The notes: a model not told the origin generated them from the sequence alone. DNA of 64,000 nt from Rhizobium sp. BK399 (GCF_014194695.1 NZ_JACIAH010000001.1:806001-870000), one strand, 5' to 3'; shown: positions 19,987-29,242, numbered from the stretch's first letter. Made by a program: numbers and translations.

Positions 19987-21519
19987 CTATTTGCCGCGCT
20001 GACCGCGGCGGTTGCGGTGGCGCCGCCAGACGCCGTCATCCGCCATCATGTCCGTCAGCAGGCCTTCCCTCAAGCCGCGATCGGCAACACGCATACGGGG
20101 GCTCGGCCAGCGACGGCGGATCGCTTCGAGAATGGCGCAACCGGCCAACACCAGGTCGGCGCGATCCGGCCCGATGCAGGGATTGGCGGCGCGGCTGGCG
20201 AAATCCCACGACAGAAGCTTGGCCTGCATAGCCGAGACCTCGTCGTCGGAAAGCCAGATACCATCGACCTTGCGCCGGTCGTAGCGCGGCAGATCGAGGT
20301 GAACGCCGGCCAACGTCGTCACCGTTCCTGATGTGCCGATGAGATGGAAGTCACCGGCATGACCGATGTCGATCGCAGGGCAATCGAAGCGCTCGAGCAT
20401 GCCCTCCACCTCCACGACCATTCCTTCAAAGACGTCCGGCGTGACATCCCGCCCGCCGTGACGCTCCGAAAGCGTCACGACGCCGACGGGAAGCGAGGTC
20501 CAATGCGTGATGTGATTGGCGAGGCGATTGAAGCGGCTATCGCCGATGCGGATGACCGCGATTTCGGAGGAGCCGCCGCCGATATCGAAGAGGACAACCG
20601 ACCGTGTCTCCCGACCGACCAGAGACGAGCAGCCGGAAACGGCGAGCCGCGCTTCCGTCTCCCTATCGATAATCTCGAGTTCGAGGCCGGTCTCGGCCAC
20701 AACGCGCTCGAGAAACTGGGCGCCGTTGACCGCCTGCCGGCAGGCCTCGGTGGCGATCAGCCGCATCCGGCGGATTTCACGGCTTTTCAGCTTGGAAGCG
20801 CAGACGCGCAGCGCATCGACCGCCCGATCCATCGCATCGTCGGAGAGCCGACCACTTGCCGCCAATCCTTCGCCGAGGCGCACGATCCGCGAAAAGGCAT
20901 CGACGACGCGAAACTGGCCGGGCCGCGTCGGCTGCGCGATCAACAGGCGGCAATTGTTGGTGCCGAGATCGAGAGCGGCATAGAGCTCGTCCGGCCACGG
21001 ATGTTCGCCGTGATTGCGGTACCCATTTTCGGCCTGCCGCGGCGCCCGATTCTCGTTCTGACCTATCCGCGATTCAGCGGTGTCGCTCCCTTGGGTCGCC
21101 TGCTGCGGCTGAGCTGGACGTCCGACCGGCTTCTCATGCACCAGGGGACGTCCCTGCAGACCGCGTTTGCCGCGATGCTTGCGGCGATTGCGGCGGCTCG
21201 GTACCGACTCGCTGTCAACGCGAGCTGCTTGCGCTGCGATGGCGGAAACTTCGTTGCTTTGACGATGTTGTTGCGCGGCTTCGCCTGAGGCGCCTATACC
21301 ACGACGGCGACGCTTTCGCTTGCGCGCCGCGTTGCCGGCTTCGATTGGGCGTGCCGCCTCTCCGGTCTCGCCTGAGAGGACATGCTGAGCGGACTGGTTC
21401 GCGCTGCGGGATTGCCCGCCACGCTTGCCCTTGCGGCGCCTGGACTTCTTGCCGTCCTTGCGCCCTGCCGCCAACGCCCCGTTACCTTGCGGCCCTTGGC
21501 CGCCTTCGGGGTCTTCCAC
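19987..21519 (-). CDS. ppx: Ppx/GppA-family phosphatase with long basic N-terminal tail
   Basis: An exopolyphosphatase/guanosine-pentaphosphate phosphatase homologue. The catalytic part begins about residue 175: YAALDLGTNNCRLLIA (phosphate loop), then IDRETEARLA, VVLFDIGGGSSEIAV and IGTSGTVTTLAGV, the usual order of ASKHA-type motifs. Before it lies about 170 residues of Lys/Arg/Gln-rich, probably disordered sequence (KKSRRRKGKRGGQ, ARKRKRRRRG, RRNRRKHRGKRG). Polyphosphate or RNA binding by this tail is an inference. GTG at 21519 is a plausible start; an ATG at 21606 adds 29 residues of unusual composition. It removes polyphosphate or (p)ppGpp phosphates and heads a pair with rlmE. Confidence 0.85.
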   Translation of the reverse strand: MEDPEGGQGPQGNGALAAGRKDGKKSRRRKGKRGGQSRSANQSAQHVLSGETGEAARPIEAGNAARKRKRRRRGIGASGEAAQQHRQSNEVSAIAAQAARVDSESVPSRRNRRKHRGKRGLQGRPLVHEKPVGRPAQPQQATQGSDTAESRIGQNENRAPRQAENGYRNHGEHPWPDELYAALDLGTNNCRLLIAQPTRPGQFRVVDAFSRIVRLGEGLAASGRLSDDAMDRAVDALRVCASKLKSREIRRMRLIATEACRQAVNGAQFLERVVAETGLELEIIDRETEARLAVSGCSSLVGRETRSVVLFDIGGGSSEIAVIRIGDSRFNRLANHITHWTSLPVGVVTLSERHGGRDVTPDVFEGMVVEVEGMLERFDCPAIDIGHAGDFHLIGTSGTVTTLAGVHLDLPRYDRRKVDGIWLSDDEVSAMQAKLLSWDFASRAANPCIGPDRADLVLAGCAILEAIRRRWPSPRMRVADRGLREGLLTDMMADDGVWRRHRNRRGQRGK

Positions 21520-21775
21520 GTTCTTTTTCCATCGCACCGCGCAAGTCCAGAAGGTATGCAGCAGGCGCTCATTCGATTTTGCGTTGCCGCGAAGATACCA
21601 GCGCATCGCGAAATCACCAAATTCTTTTTGGCAGTTGCGAAATAAGCCAACTTTTTGAGATCAAAACCCGCTGCAAAATCCCTGGTCATTTTTTTCGAAA
21701 CAGGTATTTGCAATCCGCCAGCTTTTGTTTATAAGCGCCGCACACCAGCGGAGCCGCTTCGAGCGCCGCAGCTGC

Positions 21776-21849
21776 TGGGGAATAGTTCAATGGTAGAACA
21801 GCGGACTCTGACTCCGTCGATCTTGGTTCGAATCCAGGTTCCCCAGCCA
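21776..21849 (+). tRNA. tRNA-Gln (CTG anticodon)
   Basis: A complete cloverleaf can be drawn: acceptor TGGGGAA with TTCCCCA, D arm GTTC/GAAC, anticodon stem GCGGA/TCCGT with loop CTCTGAC (anticodon CTG), T arm CTTGG/CCAGG around TTCGAAT, discriminator G and an encoded CCA. 74 bases. The accessory-looking paoABC block begins just downstream. Confidence 0.95.
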
Positions 21850-21988
21850 ATTCTCCACTTTGCTGCGTGCCGATCTCCCTCTGACCTTAGTCCCGGCAGC
21901 CCTACCACCTCCCACGGTAACTTGATTTCGCTTTGAATTCCCCTGCGCAATGCTATTTACATGGCTGGTTTCCACACCGGGGGCGACG

Positions 21989-22894
21989 ATGGCGAAGGAG
22001 TTTGGACGGAGCATCGGTCGATTTGTGGGGTTGGAGCAACCTCGCACCCTTTCCACGCGCTTTTTGCAACTGGCGGAAGTTACCGGCGGTCGATTGCGCT
22101 GGAATGAACCGGAAAACGAAGCTCCGGTCCGCATGGAACGGAGCAACGGCTACTTGATCTGCCTCCAGCGGCGCTATCTCGCCGAGTATCCCTATTGGGT
22201 CAATGACAGACCAATGCCCGCGATGCCGCTCAATGCCGGGCAGTTTCTTTTCCTTGACCTCAACGAGGAACATGCCTCGCTGACTCGTGGAGCTGTCGAC
22301 TGTGTGTCCATGTATGCGTCGCATGAGGCATTGCAGCAGTTCCACGACGAGCACGATCTGGGGTCGGTCGGGTCGCTCCGCACCGCCAGCGGCGTGGCCT
22401 TCGATGATGGCGTGATCAGAAATCTGGGCGAATGCCTGGTAACCGCTTTCGAGCAGCAGGAGACTGCGACTCAGCTTTTTGCTGATGGCATTGCGCTGGC
22501 TCTGTTGACGCACATCAGCGTTGCGTATGCCGAGCGGCCTGCGGTCGTACATGCGATCCGTGGGGGACTGGCGCAGTGGCAAGAGCGTCGGGCGAAGGAG
22601 ATGCTGCTGGCGAACCTCGACGGCAAGATCGGTCTTGGGGAACTCGCTCGCGGGTGTGGCCTGTCACGCAGCCATTTCGCACGCGAATTCAAGGCCACGA
22701 CGGGCCTGCCGCCGCTTCAGTGGTTGCAGGCGCAGCGGATAGAACGAGCAAAAAATCTACTTCTGAAGCCTTCCGTGCCGATCGAATTGATCGCCCATCA
22801 ATGCGGTTTTACCGATCAGAGCCACTTCACGCGTAGCTTTTCCAAGGCGGTTGGTGTCACACCCGGCTCGTGGCGGCGCCTTCGCAGCCTCTAG
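21989..22894 (+). CDS. AraC-family transcriptional regulator
   Basis: A 301-residue regulator with a C-terminal AraC/XylS DNA-binding domain of two helix-turn-helix motifs: LGELARGCGLSRSHFAREFKATTG (about 213-236) and PIELIAHQCGFTDQSHFTRSFSKAVG (about 267-292), ending in TPGSWRR. The N-terminal half is an unrecognised sensor domain. ATG at 21989 is preferred to one at 21950. It is co-directional with paoABC, 183 bases upstream of paoA, and is the likely activator of that operon, perhaps in response to an aldehyde substrate, which is inference. Confidence 0.87.
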   Translation: MAKEFGRSIGRFVGLEQPRTLSTRFLQLAEVTGGRLRWNEPENEAPVRMERSNGYLICLQRRYLAEYPYWVNDRPMPAMPLNAGQFLFLDLNEEHASLTRGAVDCVSMYASHEALQQFHDEHDLGSVGSLRTASGVAFDDGVIRNLGECLVTAFEQQETATQLFADGIALALLTHISVAYAERPAVVHAIRGGLAQWQERRAKEMLLANLDGKIGLGELARGCGLSRSHFAREFKATTGLPPLQWLQAQRIERAKNLLLKPSVPIELIAHQCGFTDQSHFTRSFSKAVGVTPGSWRRLRSL

Positions 22895-23077
22895 GCAAGC
22901 TCCATCCGACACGGTCCCGTCGGGCCACGGCGCTTTATTGCAAGGTAGCACTGGCATACAAAAAACAGCACTCTGTGCACTGGTCTGCGAGCAATCGGCA
23001 GATAGCGTTAAGCGAAGGTGCGGTGGGGGCTGGCTAACTGGCCAAGCCTCGCACGCGGTCCGCGTCAGGAGGCCAAG

Positions 23078-23719
23078 ATGACCAATCAAAACCAGACATT
23101 GTCAAATGAGGCTGGACCGGAGGAGCACTCTTCCGCCGCTTCGATATCGGTTTCACGCCGCACGGTTCTTCAGATGGCGGGAGGCGTCGTGTCACTCGCG
23201 TCCGTGTCCCATGCTGAATCGCAGTCGTCCCCGCCAAGCGTGACAACCAGCGGCGTGACAGGGCCGGTTCGGCTCGTCGTGAATGGAACGGCAAGAGAAC
23301 TTCAGGTCGATTCCCGGCAATCCCTGCTCGACGTTTTGCGTGAAACTCTTGATCTCACCGGCACGAAGAAGGGCTGCAACCAGGGCGCCTGCGGCGCATG
23401 CACTATTCTCCTCAACGGCAGACGTATCGTTTCCTGTCTGACGTTGGCGTCCATGCATGACGGAGCCGAAATCGAAACCATCGAAGGGCTCGAAAGGAAC
23501 GGCGAGCTTCATCCACTGCAACAGGCGTTCGTGGAGCATGAAGGCCTGCAGTGTGGGTTCTGCACTCCTGGCCAGATCATGTCGGGACTAGGCTGCATTG
23601 CCGAGGGCCATGCGGCGTCCCTCGAGGATATCCGGTTCTGGATGAGCGGCAATATCTGTCGCTGTGGCGCCTATCCAGGCATCGTCGCTGCGATCGCTGA
23701 CGCGGCCGAAAGGAGCTGA
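23078..23719 (+). CDS. paoA: Periplasmic aldehyde oxidoreductase, [2Fe-2S] subunit PaoA-like
   Basis: The iron-sulfur subunit of a xanthine-oxidase-family molybdoenzyme, 213 residues. A twin-arginine signal is visible at residues 26-36 (SRRTVLQMAGG), so the folded complex is exported. Two [2Fe-2S] clusters are encoded: a plant-type set CNQGACGACTILLNG followed by a Cys in IVSC, and a C-terminal set CGFCTPGQIM with CRCG. ATG at 23078 has AGGAGG six bases before it. It is the first gene of a three-gene operon (paoA-paoB spacing three bases). In E. coli PaoABC oxidises aromatic aldehydes for detoxification; the same is likely here. Confidence 0.88.
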   Translation: MTNQNQTLSNEAGPEEHSSAASISVSRRTVLQMAGGVVSLASVSHAESQSSPPSVTTSGVTGPVRLVVNGTARELQVDSRQSLLDVLRETLDLTGTKKGCNQGACGACTILLNGRRIVSCLTLASMHDGAEIETIEGLERNGELHPLQQAFVEHEGLQCGFCTPGQIMSGLGCIAEGHAASLEDIRFWMSGNICRCGAYPGIVAAIADAAERS

Positions 23720-23722
23720 CCC

Positions 23723-24700
23723 ATGCTTCCGTTTGTATTGGAAAAGGCACGTAACACCGAAGCCGCGATAGCCTCCGCAGCCGCCGGCGCGCGCTACATC
23801 GCCGGCGGAACGACGCTTGTCGATCTTATGCGCGAGGAGGTCGAACGGCCGGATCAGCTCGTGGATATCAACGCCCTCCCCTTGGGCGATGTTCGAGTGG
23901 ATGGTGAGGATCTGGTTATTGGCGCGCTCGCCCGGATGTCCGACGTTGCTACCCACCCGGACGTGCAGCGCCTGCAGCCGGTGATCGCGGAGAGCCTGAT
24001 CGAAGGCGCTTCGCCACAATTGCGGAATATGGCTTCGATGGGCGGCAATCTGCTGCAGCGATGCCGCTGTCCTTATTTCCGGATGCTGGACGCTGCCTGC
24101 AACAAGCGGGCTCCCGGCTCCGGTTGTGCCGCGATCGACGGCCTCAATGCGGGCAACGCGATCCTTGGCACCAGCGATCAATGCGTCGCGACACATCCCT
24201 CGGATGTCGCGGTCGCGCTCGTCGCACTCGGCGCGACAATGCGGGTCAGGGGTCCGCAAGGCGAGCGCAGTTTCCCCGTCGAAGACCTCTTCCGATTGCC
24301 CGGAAACACTCCGCATCTGGAGCATACGCTCCTTCCGGCCGAGTTGATCCTGGAGATCCGCGTCCCCGGCGGACCCCACAGCCGACGCGCACGCTATCTC
24401 AAGGTACGCGACCGGGCTTCCTATGAGTTCGCGCTTGTTTCGGCGGCAGTCGCGATCGATGTCGACAACGGGCTGATCCGCTCAGCGCGTATCGCTGTGG
24501 GCGGGGTCGGCACCAAGCCCTGGCGTCTGCGAGCCTGCGAGGCGGCCCTTGCCGGCAATGCCGCAGATCGCGCAAGCTTCGAGGCTGCCGCCCATCTGGC
24601 GACCGACGGTGCCCGTCCATTAAGCCATAACCACTACAAGGTGGAGCTACTGCCGCGGACCATTGTCCGTGCCCTCGAAATGGCAGGAGAAGTCGCATGA
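23723..24700 (+). CDS. paoB: Periplasmic aldehyde oxidoreductase, FAD subunit PaoB-like
   Basis: The FAD-binding subunit of the PaoABC complex, 325 residues, of the CO-dehydrogenase-flavoprotein fold. The flavin loop YIAGGTTLVDLM lies at about residues 30-41 and ASMGGNLLQRC at about 103-113. A Cys-rich insertion (LLQRCRCPYF, then DAACNKRAPGSGCAA) matches the extra [4Fe-4S] cluster that distinguishes PaoB from xanthine dehydrogenase flavin subunits. No signal peptide is seen, which fits export of the complex on the PaoA Tat signal. Its last bases overlap the ATG of paoC (ATGA). Confidence 0.88.
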   Translation: MLPFVLEKARNTEAAIASAAAGARYIAGGTTLVDLMREEVERPDQLVDINALPLGDVRVDGEDLVIGALARMSDVATHPDVQRLQPVIAESLIEGASPQLRNMASMGGNLLQRCRCPYFRMLDAACNKRAPGSGCAAIDGLNAGNAILGTSDQCVATHPSDVAVALVALGATMRVRGPQGERSFPVEDLFRLPGNTPHLEHTLLPAELILEIRVPGGPHSRRARYLKVRDRASYEFALVSAAVAIDVDNGLIRSARIAVGGVGTKPWRLRACEAALAGNAADRASFEAAAHLATDGARPLSHNHYKVELLPRTIVRALEMAGEVA

Positions 24701-26910
24701 CAACCAATCTCATCGGCACAGCCAGAACTAGAGTCGACGGCCCGCAGAAGGTGACGGGCGGCGCCCGATACGCGGCCGACTTCAATCAACCTGGCCAAGC
24801 CTACGCCGCCATCGTCAGTTCCACGATCGGCCTCGGTACGGTCACCGATATCGACAGCACTTCCGCCGAGAAGATGCCGGGCGTCATCGCCGTCATCAGC
24901 CATCGTAACGCCGAACGGCTGCCTTATCTGCCGCATAGGGCCATCATCGATCCGGCGTCGGGGGACCGCCTTCATGTCCTGCAGGACGACAAGGTGCGCT
25001 TCTACGGCCAGCCCGTCGCCGTAGTCGTTGCGGACAGCATCGATCATGCCGAGCGGGCTGCCGCAGAACTGCACATTTCCTATGAAGCCCAGCAGCCGCT
25101 CACGGACCCCACGGATCGGAGGGTTGAGCGCATCATTCCGGAAGCGGGTAGCGTCGACAGATCACGAGGGGATGCCAATAAGGCAGTGGCCGAGGCGCCT
25201 GTCGTCATTGACGAGACCTACAATATTGCGCGTGAGAACCACAATCCAATGGAGCCGCACGCAACGGTCGCATCCTGGAACGGCGACCGTGTGACCCTAT
25301 GGAGCAAGAGCCAATATCTGGTCAATGAGCAAGCCGAAATCGCGGCAGTATTTGGCTTGCCGCTGGAGAATGTCGAAGTCATCTGTCCCTTTATCGGGGG
25401 CGCCTTCGGAACCAGCCTCAGGACGTGGCCGCACGTTACGCTGGCAGCACTGGCGGCGCGCCAGATCCGACGGCCGGTCAAGCTGGTGCTCACCCGCAAG
25501 CAGATGTTCTTCACAACCGGTCACAGGCCACGCACCTTTCAGAGGGTTGCGCTCGGTGCTACGTCAGAGGGCAGGCTTACCGCTGTGATCCATGAAGGTA
25601 CGGGAGAAACGAGCCGCTATGAGCAATTCACGGAGGCGCTGACCTCGGTCACCGACTACTTGTATTCCTGCCCCAACGTCCAGACCGGCTACCGCTTGGC
25701 GCAGCTCGACACGAGCACGCCAAATCATATGCGCGGTCCCGGCGAGGCGAGCGGCATCTTTGCGCTCGAAAGCGCTATCGACGAATTGTCCTACAAACTC
25801 GGCATCGACCCCATTGAGCTCAGGCGTCGTAATGAGCCTGATATCGATGAAGGTGAAAACAAGCCGTTCTCCAGCAGATCGCTCATCCAATGTTACGACC
25901 TCGGCGCCGAGCGTTTTGGCTGGAAGCTACGAACCGCCCAACCGCGCTCCATGCGCGACGGGCGTCTTCTTATCGGCATGGGAACGGCCAGCGCGACCTA
26001 TCCGGCCTTCCATGCACCGGCAAACGCGAGAGTGCGATTGCTTGCAGACGGAACGGCCGAGGTAGAGGCAGCCGCAAGCGACATGGGCCCAGGAACCTAT
26101 ACTTCCATGAGCCAGGTGGCGGCGGAATTCCTCGGCCTCCCGTTGGAGCGAATCCGTTTCAAGCTTGGAAGGTCGGACTATCCGCAAACACCCTCGCACG
26201 GTGGCTCCTGGACGATGGCATCGGTCGGGTCGGCAATCCGTGCTGCCTGTCTCGAAGTGCAGGCAGAAGCGACTCGGCTTGCAACCACAAGCGCCAACTT
26301 GCCGGTTTCGGGAACGTCGATAGAAGATTTTGAATGGCGCGAAGGCACGCTTCGGCGCCGCGGCGAAGCGTCATTGGGCATTTCTTATCAGGACATTGTT
26401 GTCGCCAACCGCGGTCCGATCGAAGCCAGTGGATCCGCGCAGCGCGATCCGAGCGTGGCGGAGCGATATTCAATGCACTCCTTCGGAGCTGTATTTGCGG
26501 AGGTCGCCATCGATCCGGATGTGGGCACGATCACCGTCCGCCGCATCGTCGGTGCCTATGGGATCGGTCGCGTCGTCAATCCTCTTCTCGCCCGCAGTCA
26601 GTGCACCGGCGGCATGATTGGCGGCATGGGGATGGCGCTTATGGAGCAGACAGCACTCGATCCGCGCGATGGCCGCCCGGTCAACGCTCACATGGCCGAC
26701 TATCTGATGCCGGTAAACCTCGACATCCCGACGCTGGAGGCACACTTCGTGGAGGAAGTCGACCCTCACGTTAACCCGCTCGGCGTGAAGGGCCTTGGCG
26801 AGATAGCACTCGTCGGCACCGCTCCAGCGATCGCAAACGCAATCTTCCATGCGACAGGCAAACGCGTGCGAACCCTGCCGATCCGGATCGAAGATATGCT
26901 GGCCGCATAG
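24697..26910 (+). CDS. paoC: Periplasmic aldehyde oxidoreductase, molybdenum subunit PaoC-like
   Basis: The catalytic subunit, 737 residues, which binds a molybdopterin-cytosine-dinucleotide cofactor and oxidises aldehydes to acids. Family features include VDGPQKVTGGARYAAD near the N-terminus, PFIGGAFGTS (about 233), HMRGPGEASG (about 344) and the active-site Glu in GLGEIALVG (Glu702). Length is that of E. coli PaoC (YagR). A maturation factor of the PaoD/XdhC type, which loads the cofactor, is not found next to it and must be encoded elsewhere if the enzyme is active. The operon ends here, 136 bases before the convergent anti-sigma gene. Confidence 0.88.
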   Translation: MTTNLIGTARTRVDGPQKVTGGARYAADFNQPGQAYAAIVSSTIGLGTVTDIDSTSAEKMPGVIAVISHRNAERLPYLPHRAIIDPASGDRLHVLQDDKVRFYGQPVAVVVADSIDHAERAAAELHISYEAQQPLTDPTDRRVERIIPEAGSVDRSRGDANKAVAEAPVVIDETYNIARENHNPMEPHATVASWNGDRVTLWSKSQYLVNEQAEIAAVFGLPLENVEVICPFIGGAFGTSLRTWPHVTLAALAARQIRRPVKLVLTRKQMFFTTGHRPRTFQRVALGATSEGRLTAVIHEGTGETSRYEQFTEALTSVTDYLYSCPNVQTGYRLAQLDTSTPNHMRGPGEASGIFALESAIDELSYKLGIDPIELRRRNEPDIDEGENKPFSSRSLIQCYDLGAERFGWKLRTAQPRSMRDGRLLIGMGTASATYPAFHAPANARVRLLADGTAEVEAAASDMGPGTYTSMSQVAAEFLGLPLERIRFKLGRSDYPQTPSHGGSWTMASVGSAIRAACLEVQAEATRLATTSANLPVSGTSIEDFEWREGTLRRRGEASLGISYQDIVVANRGPIEASGSAQRDPSVAERYSMHSFGAVFAEVAIDPDVGTITVRRIVGAYGIGRVVNPLLARSQCTGGMIGGMGMALMEQTALDPRDGRPVNAHMADYLMPVNLDIPTLEAHFVEEVDPHVNPLGVKGLGEIALVGTAPAIANAIFHATGKRVRTLPIRIEDMLAA

Positions 26911-27046
26911 CCATCACGTGGTCTTCCGGATCGAATGCCGGCAATGGAATTGCCTCGGTCTGGAAGACAATGTCCTGGCTTCGCGCAGACGAGAAGAGCC
27001 TGGCCTAAAGGTCCGACCGATGCCCACTCGGCCACACCGGCCGAGA

Positions 27047-27838
27047 CTACGCCGATATCCTTGCCCTGACACCATCCGCCAGTTCCTGCATCCGATCGAT
27101 CGGGATGCGGCCGATCAACATGAAGGCGTGCGTTGCGTTCGACCAGTAGACGACGTTCATGCCATTTCGGCCTTCGACGTCAGGCTCCTTCATGCCGACA
27201 TCCGAGCGAACGATGCAGAGCGCCAGCGGTCCGGTCTCGGGATCGAGATAGGCAATCTGCGCGAGCGGCTTATCATCATACTGCAGCATCTGCGCACGCT
27301 TGAACTCGATGCCCGGCAACGACACGGCTTCAGGGGACAACAAGAGGCCAAGCTTGTCGTCGAGGCGCGCGAGTTGGGCGACCTGTGCTTCGGCGGATGG
27401 CGACGGACCGGCCAGGGTGTCTGGCGTATAGAGAGCGATGTATTCGGCGACCACGGCCCGCCATTCATTGCTTTCGTCGGGTGCGTGAACGCGGTTGCGA
27501 ATGCCGATGACGACCCGGTCGGCCACAACACCGGCGACCAGGCAGGCGGCAAGCGCAGCTAGGAAGCTGCGGCGATTGGAGCGCGCCGGAACCGGCCTTG
27601 CCTCGGCCGGCAGAATGCCCAGCATCGCATCGAGCCTCGCCTTCGGTGCCGCGGACAGCAATGGCTCGAAGGCCTGCTGGAATGACAGGCTGCTCTGCGA
27701 CAGGAAAGCCAGCCTTGCGGCCGCATGCTCGTCAGAGCCCAGAACCGCCTCGATGCGCGATACCTCGGCATTCGACAACTCACCGTCGATATAGGCCGTC
27801 AATTCCTCATCGGAGGGGATTTTGTTCTTGTCGCTCAT
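27047..27838 (-). CDS. Anti-sigma factor (membrane-anchored)
   Basis: A 263-residue protein translationally coupled to the ECF sigma gene (the ATG at 27838 overlaps the sigma stop). The N-terminal cytoplasmic part begins with SDEELTAYIDGELSNAEVSRIEAVL, the usual start of anti-sigma domains that hold an ECF sigma factor. One membrane helix lies at about residues 88-105 (SFLAALAACLVAGVVAD), so the C-terminal half (residues 110-263) should be periplasmic; it resembles RskA/ChrR-like sensor tails only loosely. No zinc-binding HxxxCxxC is visible. The signal is unknown. Confidence 0.82.
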   Translation of the reverse strand: MSDKNKIPSDEELTAYIDGELSNAEVSRIEAVLGSDEHAAARLAFLSQSSLSFQQAFEPLLSAAPKARLDAMLGILPAEARPVPARSNRRSFLAALAACLVAGVVADRVVIGIRNRVHAPDESNEWRAVVAEYIALYTPDTLAGPSPSAEAQVAQLARLDDKLGLLLSPEAVSLPGIEFKRAQMLQYDDKPLAQIAYLDPETGPLALCIVRSDVGMKEPDVEGRNGMNVVYWSNATHAFMLIGRIPIDRMQELADGVRARISA

Positions 27839-28440
27839 GTGTCCCCTCCCCCCGATACGCTGGCTGCGATCTTGGCGCGCGCGGCAGCAAGGCGGCTCAT
27901 CACCGTTCCGATCGGGATGTCCAATACGTCTGCTACCTCCTTGTAGGAAAGACCTTCTACGTAAGCGAGGAACACGGCTGCCCGCTGCGCGTCCGGCAGC
28001 GTATTGACCAGTCGCAGAACCTGGTTCGCCATGACATGTGTTTCCGTTTCGCGGGCACCATCGACGACCAAGGCCTCGTCGGCATCAACGAAGCCCCGAC
28101 CAAGGCGCACTCGTTGCGACCGGATCTCATTCAGCCAGATGGAATGCAGGATGGAAAACAACCATCGATCCAGCCGGGTTCCCGTCTCGAACTGCCCGAC
28201 ACGCTCAAGCGCGCGGACACAGGTCTGCTGCACGAGATCGTCGGCAACGTCGCGGCGATGCGAAAGCACAAGGCCATAGCGCCACAGCCGCAGCAGATTG
28301 TCCGCCAGGCCGCTTCTGATATCGGCTTCGCTTGCGATGTGAGCCTCCGCCACACGTTTTCCTTCCAAAGCCGCCGGTTGTACCGGCGGCTTTGGCGTTG
28401 CAGGACTATAGGCAGGAAATGTGGTGTACGCGAACGGCAT
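27835..28440 (-). CDS. RNA polymerase ECF sigma factor
   Basis: A 201-residue extracytoplasmic-function sigma factor. Region 2 spans roughly residues 45-110 (LADNLLRLWRYGLVLSHRRDVADDLVQQTCVRAL, with RWLFSILHSIWLNEIR for region 2.3-2.4), and region 4 about 135-190 (LPDAQRAAVFLAYVEGLSYKEVADVLDIPIGTVMSRLAAAR). The first 35 residues are Pro-rich and not part of the fold. ATG at 28440 has AGGAACC upstream; an in-frame start at 28458 is possible. It is followed, with overlap, by the anti-sigma gene and preceded 50 bases upstream by the exported TPR gene on the same strand. Confidence 0.9.
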   Translation of the reverse strand: MPFAYTTFPAYSPATPKPPVQPAALEGKRVAEAHIASEADIRSGLADNLLRLWRYGLVLSHRRDVADDLVQQTCVRALERVGQFETGTRLDRWLFSILHSIWLNEIRSQRVRLGRGFVDADEALVVDGARETETHVMANQVLRLVNTLPDAQRAAVFLAYVEGLSYKEVADVLDIPIGTVMSRLAAARAKIAASVSGGGDT

Positions 28441-28492
28441 TTGGAGGGTTCCTGTCAACCGTGATTGCGCGCTCCTGTCCAGTCGCCGGAAA

Positions 28493-29080
28493 TCACATCT
28501 TAGAGGGCTTCATGATTGCTTCGTGGAGGTCCTCGTATTCCTCGCACTCGGTGCTGCCGCAAAGCGTCTTGATCACTTCGAGCTGTTCTTTGGCGAGATC
28601 GAGGCGACCCTTAACGACGTAGGCTTCGCCGAGATATTCGCGAACCTGTGCATATTTCGGATCGATCTCGACGGATTTCAGGTAGTAGGAAATACCTTCG
28701 TCCGTGCGGCCGAGCTTGCGGGTGGCGTAGCCGCGGTAGTTCAGGGCTTCAGCCGTGTTCGGGTCCTTCAGCGTATCGAGCATGGCAATCGCTTCTTCGT
28801 AGCGGCCAGCCTTTGCCAGCGAATAGGCATAGTCCGTGCGGTTTTCGTCCGTCACGTTGGCGCTGCTCTGCTTGACACATCTCCTTGTTTTCTTGTCATA
28901 CAGCTGGCCCTTCTTGCAGGTCGGCATGGTGCCGCTGCTGCCGCCCGTGCCACTGGCACCGCTGCCGCCACCAGCGCCGCTGCCACCGCCTCCCACTGCA
29001 AAAGCGGGAGCCGAAAGCGCGAAAGCGGCAATGCAGCCGCCGACCAGGATGGAAGCAATACGAACAGTCGCGATCGTCAT
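28493..29080 (-). CDS. Exported tetratricopeptide-repeat protein with Gly/Ser-rich segment
   Basis: A 195-residue protein. Residues 1-28 form a Sec signal peptide (MTIATVRIASILVGGCIAAF, cut after APAFA). The mature N-terminus is a Gly/Ser-rich stretch of about 23 residues, followed by a Cys pair (MPTCKKGQLYDKKTRRCVK), probably a disulfide. Residues 85-190 contain two to three TPR-like units (DYAYSLAKAGRYEEAIAML, ALNYRGYATRKLGRTDEGI, REYLGEAYVVKGRLDLAKE) ending in a second Cys pair (LCGSTECEEY). A periplasmic protein-protein interaction role is likely. It lies upstream of the ECF gene on the same strand. Confidence 0.78.
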   Translation of the reverse strand: MTIATVRIASILVGGCIAAFALSAPAFAVGGGGSGAGGGSGASGTGGSSGTMPTCKKGQLYDKKTRRCVKQSSANVTDENRTDYAYSLAKAGRYEEAIAMLDTLKDPNTAEALNYRGYATRKLGRTDEGISYYLKSVEIDPKYAQVREYLGEAYVVKGRLDLAKEQLEVIKTLCGSTECEEYEDLHEAIMKPSKM

Positions 29081-29242
29081 GGGATATCTCCTAGGAAAAT
29101 GACGTTGGCGGCGAGTGAACACTGTTGAATGGCAGTTTATTCGATTGCTTGTTCTTCTTTTTTGGAGCGCTGCGCTGCACCGCCGGCGAATAAATGCGAA
29201 GCTGAGGTGTTAGCCGTTCGCGCCGGCCAAAAGGAGCATTCC

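Noticed and set aside
27027..27045. A 7-bp hairpin with TGGCCGAGTGG on the minus strand, like the 5' end of a tRNA-Ser or tRNA-Leu
   Set aside because: No anticodon arm, T arm or acceptor partner could be drawn; it is more likely a simple stem-loop after the anti-sigma gene.
26911..27046. Search for a repeat of the tRNA-Gln 3' end as an island attachment site
   Set aside because: No copy of the GTTCGAATCCAGG-type sequence was seen in this gap.
29129..29242. An N-terminal extension of the PKS from ATG 29129
   Set aside because: No ribosome-binding site precedes it and the residues are unlike the family; GTG at 29243 has AAGGAG and the normal start.
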